Shown here: positions 27,064 to 38,312 of the stretch, piece by piece | Layout: each line of letters opens with the position of its first letter | How positions within the stretch are numbered: position 1 is the first letter of the stretch | Source of the DNA: Takifugu bimaculatus | Taxonomy: Eukaryota; Chordata; Actinopteri; Tetraodontiformes; Tetraodontidae | Length of the DNA: 64,000 bases | Reading direction: 5' to 3' | Assembly: GCA_004026145.2 (NCBI GenBank) | Contig: CP034993.1 | Location: 8,854,770 to 8,918,769, forward strand | Notes under the pieces: model-generated | The model's input: the letters and a program-made list of their open reading frames with translations, nothing else | Told to the model about the DNA's origin: nothing | Databases searched by the model: none | Position numbers and translations under genes: made by a program

Positions 27064-28455
27064 ATGGGACACCTTGGACTCCTGTTTCTCTTTATCGCTC
27101 TCCTGACATGCCTCCGTGTGCACGGTAAGATGGTTGCATTGCATCTACAGGCAGGCGTGTGAAAGGTCTTCCGTTTTTGTCAAATATCCATCTTGTCGTT
27201 GGTCGAACACGTGCAGTTTACATCAGGGCGGCGCTGCTTGCATGACTCTGACAGGACGCCAGTTTAATGGTCGAAATAAAATAAATGTGAGGTTACAAAA
27301 GTCTCCCGGGACCTTAATTTTACAATTGTCTAAAGCTAAAGGCTCCTCCAGGTTTTCCCGTCCCGGTTTAATATGAAGACATTGTTGTCCAATCACGGGG
27401 CATTAAATCCGGTCCGCGTTCTGCGCGTGGTCTTTGTGCTTGCACGTGCTTCAGGTGCTGCAGGTGAGTCTCTCCGCTCCTGCAGCGAACAGCTGGAGTT
27501 CGGGTGCAGCGATGGCCCCGCGCACTGCGAGGACGGCTCGGATGAACAGAGCTGTGGCGAGCGCGGGTCACGTGATCGGACCTCCAGCCCGCAAAGGAAA
27601 CTCTCACCTTTCACAGCACAAACATTTTTCAGCGCCCGAGAGACACGTGAACCGCAGAAACACCGCAGTGTTTCAATGGCTGAATTTTCTGTCCTGCTCC
27701 AGTTGCTCCACATTGTGGAGAGGGTGAATACCGTTGCAGATTTGTCCATTTCTAATCCCATTAAAGCACTCGGACTGATGTAAATCCTGCTGGGTTTCAG
27801 GTTTTAGCAGCACACATAAATCCCAAAGGATTTGGACAAGTTCTTGTCCTGCTTTTACTGTGGGAAATGCCTACAAATGTACCTACAAAAAATATACTTT
27901 CAAAGAAACCTGCAAATGTTTGCTGTGTTTCCTGCTGTGCGTAACGGTACTTCTTGCGTCACAGGTCAGCCGTCGTGCGGACGAGATGCGTTTGCCTGCG
28001 GCAGCGGACGCTGCATCGCCCTGCGCTTCCGCTGCGACGGCGCAGACCAGTGCGGGGACGGCAGCGACGAGACGTCCTGCCACAACTGCACCGGCTTCTC
28101 CTGCGGCCCGTCGGGCCGGTGCTTGACCCGAACGCAGCTGTGCGACGGTCGGGTCGACTGCACGGACGGGAGGGACGAGTCTCGGCAGGTGTGCGGCTCC
28201 GTGCGGCCGGACCCGCACACGTGTAAAGCGTCCCAGTTTCGTTGCGGGGACGGTCAGTGCGTTCCTCACACCTGGAGGTGCGACAACTCGACGGACTGCA
28301 CCGACGGCAGCGATGAAGTCAACTGTGGTGAGTCCAAATCTCGCGATAATTTGGGGATGAGCTCACGCATCCTGTCATGTGACTGCCAGGTAAAGGTTGG
28401 CTGTCCTAAGCAGACGCACAGGTGGTTTGTAAAAGACATGGGTTTTGGAGTCACA

Positions 28456-28525
<70 letters not shown>

Positions 28526-31500
28526 TCAGCATTCTGCAACCAGGATACTTAGTGACACAGTAGGTGAGTGTCGTTAACCAACCACCAGGGGGCAGCATAA
28601 TAAAGGAGCGCTGACATTGTCCTGATCAAACGCTCACTCCGAAACAAACTCTTACCTTTGGCTCTGCCATCTTTGTTTTAGCAATGCGCCGTTAGCTTTA
28701 GGACCTCAGAGCACTTCCAAAAACCAAGGTGGAAGGCTGACATAATATCAACACAGGCAAGGATCTCATCACGTCCACCGGCCTGCCGTAGTTCAGGGAT
28801 GAAAATAAAAGTGGTGCCTAAGCCGATCAATTATTGGGGGCATCAGCAATTCTCACCACCAGATCATTTTCAGGGTTCATCATATCAGGGTTCTGCATGT
28901 TGCTGAATGGTAGGAAGTAATGGTTGCAGTTTAGCTTCTGAATACTTTTATTTGGTTTAGCTGAAGTAACTTTTGCCTGCAGATCAGAACGAGTGTGCGG
29001 TCAACAACGGAGGCTGCTCTCATCACTGCAAAGACCTGCGGATGGGATTCATCTGCGAGTGCCCGCGCAATATGGTGTTGGTGGGAGAGTACCAGTGTGA
29101 GGGTGAGTGACAGCCTGTTGTTTCACGTCCTCCCCTTCCTCCTCCTTCCAATGTCTGCTGCTTCCCCCAGAGGTGGACCCGTGTCTGGATGCGGACGTGT
29201 GCGATCAGGTCTGTGTCCCCGTGAACGGCAGGATCACCTGCAGCTGCCACCAGGACTACAAGATGAGTCCAACAACTGGAGAGTGCAAAGCCAAGGGTGA
29301 GAGGCAAACAGTGGGATAGCAAAGCAATGAGAAACTGCTAATGGCTTTGGGACATTTTTAGGAAATGAGGACATTTTTCCTGGTCGTCTCGACTTCACAG
29401 GACGGTTTGAGTGTTAATACTGGTTTCGAGGTTAGAACTGGGTTAAAGTTCTGATGGACAGACCTTTCTGTTTCATAAATCTAAGACACCACGACGGTCC
29501 TCCTTTGAAATCCTGAATTTTCTTTTCGGTGGCGATTGTTTTTGCTTTCAGTCTGATCTGCACCGTAGGAAAACCTGGGCCATCTGCTCTCTGTGTGCTC
29601 ACCCAGGTCCTCAAGAATGTTCTCCAGTTCGGGCCACCTGCTTTTACTACCTCTGAAAGCTTTTTTCATCTTTTTAGATTCAGATCCTTTATTGTCCCAC
29701 AGCTGGGAAATTTACAGTGCAACAACAGCAGCAAGAGCACTCAGAGCAAAATAAGATAAAATCAAATACAACAGGATTTGGAATATACAAAGAGGATGTA
29801 TATTCACAATAATCCAGATAAATGGATACTCGGCCTCTGTGTACCTGTACATAGTACAGAGGGTGAATACAATATACATATCAGAATATATAATATTCAT
29901 GCATTTTACATTGCTCCCATTCTTCCCGCTGCCGTTTCCAGCGTCTCACCACCGATTCATTTATGTCAAGTTTACGTGCAGCAGCTCTGTTTCCTTCTTT
30001 ATCGGCCAGCTCGATTGCTTTTAACTTGAAAGCTGCGTTATATGAATTTCTTCTTGCATTTTCCATGATGAGGGTCTGTTAATTTTATTCATGCACAAAG
30101 CAGTGTTTAAAGTGTAGGAAAAAAGTAGCGGCTTATAGTCCGGAAATTATGATAAGCGGATGAGGAAAGTATTCTGTCTCTAAAAGTCCTCCCAAAGATA
30201 GAAGTACAAAGGTGTGTGTTGGGGATTGTCAAACTACCTCCTAGCAATAGTCCTAAATTGAATGAGTTTGTAATTTTACTTTATGTTTAATTTTACTCGG
30301 CATAATATTCATAACTATTATCACCAACTCTCCTGTAATGGTTGTTCTAAGTACATTAACTCATTACTGTTTGGCGGTGGTGTCTGAGAACTTGCCCCAC
30401 TTTAACCCTGCTGTGCTCTTAAATGAAGGTAAACTGGTTCACCAGGTTACGTAAAGCCTCCAAATCCTCCTTTGTGGGTAGAATAGAAATGACCTTAACT
30501 TGTCATTGCTGTGATTATTTTATCAGGAGAAAAGGCAGCAGTGGTTGTCACTTCCTCCGAAGGGCTGCGATGGGCGAGCCTCGGCGGTGGAGAGTACAGG
30601 GAACCGGCCCGACAGGCTGCCGGCCCCGGGCTGGTGGTGGGTTTGGCCTCTAATGGAACACTGTACTGGGTGCCGCGGTGTTGTGGCTCTATTTACAGGT
30701 AACATCCCCTTTTGCTTGGATGAGTAACTCAATCACTCGGCAACGACGGAAAGTGTCTGCTGAGCAAATGTGTAACCAGCCTCTCCCACCTCTTAAGCTG
30801 CTCTCTCTTTCTTTTGTCTGTGGGCCGTTGTGCACACAACGTTCACACGCAGCAGACATCAAGTCCATTTACTGCAGTGCTTCTCAATTATTTTGTTACG
30901 CCCCCCCTAGGAAGAAGAAAACATTTTGCGCTGACTATAATTAGTATCATTTGTCTATGAAATTGTTATAAGTACACCTCTGCATAACATTGTATCCTTA
31001 TTAATATTAAAGAAAACAAAAAAAGAAAGAAATATAGACCAAAGCGGGATGATTGTTGCCAATATTCGGCACGTTTTGGCCGAAAAAACTCAAGCGGCTG
31101 ATCAGCGTGACTGGGGTGTGATGTCTTTAAGTGAGGGTTAGGGTTAGTGTTATCAGCGTGACTGGGGTGTGATGTCTTTAAGTGAGGGTTAGGGTTAGTG
31201 TTAGTGTTAACCAGGGTTAGTGTGATCAGCGTGACTGGGGTGTGATGTCTTTAAGTGAGGGTTAGGGTTAGTGTTATCAGCGTGACTGGGGTGTGATGTC
31301 TTTAAGTGAGGGTTAGGGTTAGTGTTAGTGTTAACCAGGGTTAGTGTGATCAGCGTGACTGGGGTGTAATGTCTTTAAGTGACGCCTTCATTTATTTGGC
31401 TCCATGCTGTCCTGCCAACATTTTTAGACACAGTAAACACACCGGTCTTTCCTCGTCTCCCACCGTAGTCGCAGTGAAGCCAAGCGCTATAAATGCTTCG

Positions 31501-33731
31501 TCATATTTCCTCGTCTTAGCTTTCGGGAGACTTTCGTATGTCTCATTATCTCCGTCTCTCTCCGCCTTTCTTTTCATCACTGTTAAGTATTTTTTCATGC
31601 TGTCTCTTGGTGGTTTGTTCACTGCACTTCCTATCTCTCGCTCTGTGGTGTGTGCGCGCGGGATGTGCAATTACACTTTATTCTAGTACGGCAAAAAAAA
31701 ACAAAACACCATGTTCTCCGGGGTCACACGCGCCCCCCCTGGCATCGCACCACCCTGCATTCACCCCATCCTTGGGAACAGAACCTGATTATCAGTTTAG
31801 GCTTGCAGGGACTCAAACATTCACTGGTGTGGGAATCTGATTGTGTACCAGAGTTGTTAACAATTGTCACGCATGTGTTTGAGCTGACATGTGCTGTGTG
31901 CTCTGTTTACCTGGGTCTTTGACAGCGTCTCCACGCACAAAAACAACCAAGATTCCAGGTTGGTGCTCAGAGTTCAGGGCCCGGTGTCGGGCCTGGCCGT
32001 GGACTGGATCCACCACCTGCTTTACTGGACCAGCATGGGGAGCGGTGCGGTTCACGTTGCCCTGCTGGACGGTTCGGCTCAGCGTGCGCTGGTCGCAGGG
32101 CTGGAGAAACCGTCCGCGGTGGCGGTGGATCCTCTCCACAGGTGGGCTTCTGCAGTCCCACTGACAATATTGAATCCAGGCCTCCGTTGGGGTTCACTTC
32201 TTTCCCTTTGTTTTCTCAGGCTTCTCTTCTGGGCTCAGTCTGGCAGCTCCCCGAAGATTGAGCGAGCTGGTTTGGATGGTCGGGACAGGAAGGCTCTGGT
32301 CACACACCTAATGCGCCACCCCGTCGCTCTTTCTCTGGGTACGTTCTCGCAGCCCTCCAGGCAGACTGTTGAGCTATTGTAAAGTTAAGGTAGATGGCAA
32401 GAGGAGGAAGCAGCGTCGGGCTGCTGGCCTCCATTGTTCTTCCGGTGTCGTGGGTCAAGTGTCTATGCGTTGACTCTTGTCCAGATTTGCCCCGGCAGCT
32501 GCTTTATTGGATGGACCAGGGAACCAAAACCATTTCCAGGGTCAATTTTGAGGGCCATCATCGTAAGACGGTGGTAGAATCGAACGGTTATTTGGACCAG
32601 CCCTTTGGACTGGCTGTGTTTGAGGTGAGACAACACCACAACACTGTTGCACACCAGAAAACAACTGTGTTTAGAAAACCGCAGGCGATTCTACGAAGTG
32701 ATTGACACATTAAATATCATCGTTCCTTGAAATGGTACAGGAAGAATGAAACGATGGTGTGTTGCAGGGGTTTGTGTACTGGAGCGAAGCAGTGACACGG
32801 TCCATCTGCAGAGCCAATAAACACAACGGGAGGAACTTCTCGGTACTGCTGTCAAATGCCAATTCACCAGGAGGGGTGTTCATCATGCACTCCGCCCTTC
32901 AGCCATCAGGTACACTGAATCGGACACATATGTTCCTTGACTCTGACACAGCTGTCAGTACGGAGCCCTGACGGGCATCTGTTTGGTCATCTGTTTGGTC
33001 CTCAGGGCCGTCTGCGTGCAGCCACGCCGGGAGGGTGTGTCAGCACGAGTGCGTCGTCGACCTCCTGTCCGACGGTCCAGAGTTCCGGTGTGTTCCTCCA
33101 GAAACCGGACTAAAGAGGCCTCAGGAAAGCCCCTCCATCTCCCGCACTGTCCCCGCTTCTACTTTATCGGATCTTTCACTCGCCGGAATTCTCTCTCTTA
33201 TCTGTACGTGTCAAGCTCGTTAAAAAGATCTGTTTGTCATTGTGGCTTTTTTTTTTTTTTTGGAACATTACGGTTGACACATCTGCTCACTGCTGAGTCA
33301 GAAAAACACTCCGTTAATGACACCCTAACCTGCGTCACATGATTCTCTGTAGGAATACTAAAGGTCCCATAACATTATATATGGAGAAGAAGAGCTGAGG
33401 GGAGAGTCCTGGAAAAGGAGTGTCATGATTGTGAAGTAATGGAAAGTGTGTGTGTGTGTGTGTGTTTTTTCCCCCAGTTTTTCTCAGCATTTTGCTGGTG
33501 GGAACGGCCCTGTGGTGGTGGCAAGGCCAGTTTAGGGTACCCAGACCTCTCGACCAGAGCTTCTCCCTCAAAGAGTCCCAGGACCCGCTTCTCCTGGGGG
33601 AACCACCTATAGAGCCAAACACGTGTCTCAGAAAGGCAAGAAAACACACACACATAAACACTTTAGATTTTAACTCTTGTCCTAAGAAAACCATTGTGGT
33701 GCTGCCAGTGGATGAAATTTTCTTTAAGTAA
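27064..33731 (+). CDS. Short LDL-receptor-family membrane protein
   Basis: Predicted single-pass lipoprotein-receptor-like protein. Exons: 27064-27124 (signal peptide MGHLGLLFLFIALL), 27455-27556 (degenerate LDLa), 27965-28327 (three LDLa repeats), 28983-29102 (EGF), 29171-29296 (EGF), 30527-30698, 31926-32141, 32220-32338, 32485-32624, 32768-32909 (YWTD propeller with LYWV, LYWT, LFWA, LYWM, VYWS), 33006-33203 (third EGF-like cysteines, start of membrane segment), 33478-33731 (rest of membrane segment and tail). Phases agree and give about 670 residues, against roughly 860-870 for human LDLR and VLDLR. Oddities: four LDLa units instead of seven or eight, the first with only four cysteines. 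Exon 2 appears to use a GC donor. The tail has no NPxY. It could be a VLDLR/LDLR ohnologue or a fish-specific receptor, so I assign no symbol. The first two exons are the least certain. Confidence 0.8.
28458..28524. repeat. (GT)n microsatellite
   Basis: About 33 GT units in the intron following the triple-LDLa exon of the LDLR-like gene. The run of Val-Cys codons in the open frame across it is an artefact. Confidence 0.96.
29470..30152 (-). mobile_element. pogo/Tigger-like DNA transposon remnant (5'-truncated, interrupted)
   Basis: Lies in the intron 29297-30526. The minus strand from 30066 encodes a helix-turn-helix-like fragment, RRNSYNAAFKLKAIELA followed by GNRAAARKLDINESVVRRWK, typical of the N-terminal DNA-binding domain of pogo-type transposases. 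The right end carries GGCTTATAGTCCGGAAATTAT, matching the terminal repeat of the fuller copy at 38313-39261. Parts of 29478-29675 also match that copy. A second element (29677-29907) interrupts it. Confidence 0.65.
29677..29907 (-). mobile_element. LINE-tail-like insertion nested in the pogo-like element
   Basis: Begins GATTCAGATCCTTTATTGTC, the reverse complement of a 3' tail ending GACAATAAAGGATCTGAATC. A similar tail is seen at 55226-55268. Such tails are typical of L2/CR1-type LINEs or derived SINEs in fish. Sequence matching the other pogo copy stops before it and resumes after it, so it inserted later. Confidence 0.5.
30875..31770 (-). mobile_element. hAT-like DNA transposon remnant with partial BED-finger transposase
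   Basis: The left end reads CAGTGCTTCTCAATTATTTT followed by ACGCCCCCC, resembling hAT/Charlie terminal repeats. The minus strand at 31392-31670 encodes KAKTRKYDEAFIALGFTA and then RPVCLLCLKMLAG, the start of a BED zinc finger as found in hAT transposases. The frame ends at the tandem repeat 31101-31384, which seems to replace the rest of the transposase. I could not identify the right terminal repeat, so the end is approximate. Confidence 0.5.
31101..31384. repeat. Higher-order tandem repeat with telomere-like (TTAGGG) motif
   Basis: The unit starting ATCAGCGTGACTGGGGTG begins at 31101, 31152, 31225, 31276 and 31349. Spacings alternate 51, 73, 51 and 73 bases, so the higher-order period is 124. 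Each unit includes GAGGGTTAGGGTTAGTGTT. The long units add GTGTTAACCAGGGTTAGTGTG. The first two short/long pairs are almost identical and the last unit is partial. Confidence 0.9.
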
Positions 33732-36210
33732 TTATAAATTCATACATGTAGAATAGCGTTGACATTAAAAACCCGCGATGCCCTTTTTCACTGCCATGTG
33801 AGAGGATGGAAAAACCTCCTGCTGGAATCTGGCAGGAGCGACTTTTTCCACTTCTCCTCTGCAGGATTAGACTGGGAGCCAGTAGATAACCACTAAGTCA
33901 CAATCATGGTTTTCTGATTAAATGTGGATTAACTTAATGACTGACTAAGCAGTCCTTTCCATGCTTAAAAATAAATCTTTCCTGAGGGGTCAATTCAGAA
34001 TCCATTAACAACCACATATATCTGTTTTTTATTTATTTTTAATTATTGCATAAATGCAACATTGGATTCAACCTTGGTATACTCTGTTAGAAGTATTTAC
34101 TGTACTTACCCTCATAATATAAAATAGCTGCCTTTTTCCATTTGTGTATGGTTTCACTTTTGTTTTGTAACCCCTCGGTCAGCTGAACCTTCCTTGAAAG
34201 AGCAAACGCTCCGTAACCAGCTGTCATCAGGTTAAAGGGTTAATCTGGAGTCGTGTGTCGTCTCTCTGGCCAGGAAACTTTGCTTAAGATGGATTTGGGT
34301 GCTGAATGAGAAGACTGCGATGTTGTTTTAGCCCCAGCAGTCACCTCAAGGCCGCTGGGACAAGATCTGCCCCCCATCCCCCTCCTCCCTCTGCGGGCTG
34401 AAGTAATCGGGGGTGTGTCGCATCCGCCTTGGAAAATGTGACTCTTTCCTTCCAGGAGAGTCCAAAAGTCAATGTTACATTCAGCCCAGTATTGATCAGC
34501 AGGGTGTGACATTTGTTCCAACTGGAAGAAAAAACTCTGAATTTAGAGTTTAGACCTTATTTGATTGTTTGAAGCAGTTTGATGGGTTTTTTTTTTTGTT
34601 CGTTTTCCTCAAATGCACAAATGCTTTTTGGACCTGAATTCAGTGTTATGCTTTTGGATTTGTTCTGTCTGAGAGGCCTTATGATGTGTTTTGTGTTCTT
34701 CAAGGGTAGAAATTAGCTTAGGTAAATGAAATTCCTCACAAACACAAGAGTTACAGCACCTGAAGAGCTATTGTAACATAGATAGTGTCCAAACCTTTTA
34801 ATTTCTACTGGGTTAATGTTGTTTTGATGGCTTCCAAGAACAAATAGTGCCTTCTATGGGTTTTTTTTTTTTTTTTTTTACCTGCAGAAAGTTTCTATAG
34901 TGCTGAACTGAAAGTCTGGTTGTGTTGTATGTTTAAAATGTCTGAAACTGAAATGACTCCATCTGGAAAAAGTGCTCAAACTGCTGAGTTTATTTATTTA
35001 AAGAATCGTTTTATTTATTTTTGGGGCAGAAATGTAGTTGGTCAGACTGTACCAAGCTTAAACTGTCGGGTGCTGTAAGTGAGTCAAATAAAACTATTTT
35101 AGGTACTGGCATGTGTTCGTATGACATTTCCTCATTTTGGGAGGTTTGACGTGAGATTCTACAACGCATTGATGCGTCGAGTGTTCTTGTGAAGGCAGCG
35201 CCAAGTTGTATCGGCAGCGAGAGGAGAGGAGCATCGAAGGTAGTCGGTTCATGCCAAGTGCATCATAAATGAGAGAAAAGGTGCTTCTGTTCAGCTGGCG
35301 CGTTTCACAGAATGTCAACATGTAATAAACTAATATTCATTTCACCTTTTATGGACGTTCATAAAGATTTAATGCTTCTAATCAAACTTGTAAAGAGCAC
35401 TTAAGCCACTTTATGGCACGGAACAGTGCAGCCTGTCTCTGAATAATCACAGGAAACCTTTCGGTCACAGCCCCAAACAGCCGGCTGCAACAATGGAAAC
35501 TGGGGGACTTGGACTCGATGTTTCTCCAGACGGAGACGCCAGACATTCCCAAACTTCCCACACAATAAGGTAGGGTCTGCAGGGTCTCCCCCCCCCCCCC
35601 CCCCGCCAGTGGATCCAACATACCACCAGGGGGTAATCAGGTGAAATAATGGTGAAATGAAAGCTCCTGATACAGTTTTGCTTTATTGATGGATGGTGGA
35701 TCCTGCCTGTTGTTTAAATCAGCCTTTATGCAACACGAAGAAAAAGGAAAAAGCAGCCAAGTTAGATAAGAAAATAAATAAAAATCAACACTCGGCCTTA
35801 TCTGACCTCCGATTTTGCACTAAATCCTTAAATTAACTTTGTTTCTTAATCCTGCCACTTCGACTATATTTACTACTGCTTTGGAATATTGGATAGGAAC
35901 CAATGAGCTTAAGGGGAAAACCCTGCTGCTTGCCTCCAAGCTCCTGGTCCATTGAAAGAGTAGCTGATGCAACTTCAATGATAACACAAGTGACGGGTGT
36001 CTCCCCATCTTCCCAGGATGCTGACTGCTGACACCTCAACCACAACAGGAAGACCTAATCTGTGAAAGGATATCTGCTCCAGCAGGATCAGACCTTTTTT
36101 TTTTGAGGCTATGTGTGCCTAGAGTTCTTTCCTGGAGCGTTTCCTGTCATGGGTTTGTTTCTACCTTTCTCCCCTGCTTCCATTGTTCCCTCGCTTTAGT
36201 CTCTGTTACT
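33732..36210. other. Intergenic DNA between the LDLR-like gene and kcnv2
   Basis: No convincing gene. It starts with the probable 3' UTR of the LDLR-like gene (AATAAA at 33970 and again near 35085). It contains a 17-C run at 35588-35604. The last part, up to 36210, is probably kcnv2 5' UTR: a pyrimidine-rich acceptor-like TCGCTTTAG ends at 36199, eleven bases before the chosen start. Confidence 0.5.
35588..35604. repeat. Poly-C homopolymer
   Basis: Run of 17 C in intergenic DNA upstream of kcnv2. Confidence 0.9.
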
Positions 36211-38307
36211 ATGGCTGCAGAGAAACTGGAATCACAGAGAGACTTGCACAACCGACGCTTAACTGTCAACTGCCTGGCCACAGGTGTCACCGATCCCAAG
36301 ACATTCCCATTTTCTCAGGAGCAAACTGTCAAAGCTTGGAGATCTCTGGAGAATCTGGACAGCCCTGACATCAGAGCAGAGCTGTCCAAGGCAAAGGACA
36401 CGCAGAGCATCAACGTTAATGTCGGCGGTAAATTGTTTCATATCCCTAAAACGCGTGCCATTAAATACCCTCAGACCCGGATAGGCTCGCTTGCCCTCTG
36501 CAGAGACAAAGCAAAGTTCTTCCAGCTGTGTGATGACTACTCTGTATGCACGAATGAGTTCTTCTTCGACAGGGACCCCAACATCTTCCATCACATCTTC
36601 CGTTTCTACAAAAGCGGCGTGCTGCGGATTGTACAGGAAATGTGCCCCATCAACTTTGAAGAGGAGATGGAGTACTGGGGGATGAGCTTGAAGGACACTC
36701 AGTTCTGCTGCTGGACGGTGTTCCAGGAGAAGGTTGATGAGATGAAGGACAACCTGAAAGTGGAGATGGAACTGAGGGCTGAGATTGAGGTAAAGTACGA
36801 TGAGGAGGGTTTCAAAAACATGATGTTTGGGAATGTCCGGAAGAGACTTTGGGATATTGTGGAGAATCCCTATTCCTCCACTGTGGCAAAGGCTTTCGGT
36901 GTTCTTTCCAGCCTTTTGGTGCTCTTCTCCATTGTTGCAATGGCTCTCAACACTGTGAAGGAACTTCAGAAATATAGTATTTATGGCAGAACACATGTGG
37001 AATGGGTCGAAATAATTTCCATTGTCTTTTTCACCTTTGAATATTTGATTCGCCTTGTCACCACTCCGAACGTCAAAATGTTTCTTAAAAGTGGACTTAA
37101 CTTTGTGGACATGGTGGCTGTTGTTCCGTACTTTTTCCAGATGGCGTTTGAGGTCTTTTGTAATGTTAACGACTTGACCCACCAGGAAGAACAAAGGTCA
37201 ATGGCTCGGGTGAGCAAGTTTAACCACATTCTCAAAGTCTTCAAGCTGATGCGGATCTTCCGCATCCTGAAGCTGGCCCGACACTCAACCGGCATGAGGG
37301 CTTTTGGTTTCACCCTTCGGCAATGCTACCAGCAGACCAGCTGCATTTTTCTCTTCATCGCCATGGGAATCATCACTTTCTCTACTTTCCTTTACTCTGC
37401 CGAGAAGGAAACAGAAGGCTCGCCCATAAGCAGTATCCCAGATGCATGGTGGTGGGCTGCAGTAAGTATCACTATCATCAGACACCCACACGCCCCCAGT
37501 TGTGTAGCCCATCCAAGAACATCACTCCTCTCACGCTCACAGGTCCACGACTCCAGATCCGCTCTTCACCATTTTCCATTAAAGCCAGTGTAAATAGTGG
37601 TGAATGCACCCGCTACCATTCAGTTAGCTTGGTTAGCTGTGGGAAGCCCTATTTTGTTCATCGTGTTGTACTTTAACCTCACCTAAACCTCACTATAACG
37701 TCACCGATAAGGATTGTGCTGTGATCATTAACTCGTTCTTATGGCCCAATATGACCCACCACAATAAAGAACTGAACCTTCTATTAAGTTCATAAATCAA
37801 TAAATGTATCTCATATCCTTGTGTTCGTCAGCTACATTCCTCTCTCAACCCAACCTTAACTGTAACACTCAAGACTGTTTCAAGCCTGACCCCTGAGAAA
37901 GAAGAGAGGGTTTTAATAGAAAGAAAACTTGAGTACGACTAGGGGATACCATGGGACCATCCAGAGAATTTTCCTGTAAACTCCTGCCTATAACATTAAT
38001 GAACACTATCTTTCTGCTGTAGGTCACAATCTCCACTGTGGGCTACGGGGATGTAGTTCCTGTGTCCATACTGGGCCGCGTCGTGGCCTTCACCTGCATT
38101 TCGTTTGGAATCATCCTCAATGGCATGCCAATCTCCTTCCTCTTTAACAAGTTCTCTGATTATTACGCCAAACTGAAGGCCCAGGAATGCAACGCTGTTT
38201 TAGTTAAGCGGCGCTTTGAGCTAAGGAGACGTCTCAGGAGAGGGCTGGAGGTGTGCTTTCATCCTTTTGAGGAAACAAGAGAGTACCTAGAGCATCCCCC
38301 ACACTGA
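36211..38307 (+). CDS. kcnv2: Voltage-gated potassium channel modifier subunit, Kv8.2 (KCNV2) type
   Basis: Electrically silent Kv alpha subunit that in the family co-assembles with Kv2 channels, notably in photoreceptors. Two exons, 36211-37461 and 38023-38307, 511 residues. The intron falls just before the selectivity filter, as I recall for KCNV2. Visible: T1 domain from INVNVGGK (about 67-74), S1 near 226-247, S2 about 265-284, S3 about 297-312, S4 KVFKLMRIFRILKLARH (342-358), pore helix WWWAAV, filter TVGYGD (422-427), and S6 with GIILNGMPIS. The usual Pro-x-Pro of S6 is absent, as expected for silent subunits; GMPIS and KFSDYYAKLK point to KCNV2 rather than KCNV1. I chose ATG 36211 over the in-frame 36103 because the added 36 residues look unrelated to the family and the acceptor-like site at 36199 lies between them. 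It may be an ohnologue of the 9p24 KCNV2. Confidence 0.82.
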
Positions 38308-38312
38308 ATACA

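Noticed and set aside
27832..28563. A 243-codon frame spanning the LDLa exon and a Val-Cys repeat
   Set aside because: Only 27965-28327 is an exon. The start is intronic and the Val-Cys run is the translated GT microsatellite past the splice donor.
36259..37194. A 311-codon open frame on the minus strand opposite kcnv2 exon 1
   Set aside because: It is the antisense shadow of a conserved coding exon, with no family resemblance, and the + strand reading is a clear Kv channel.
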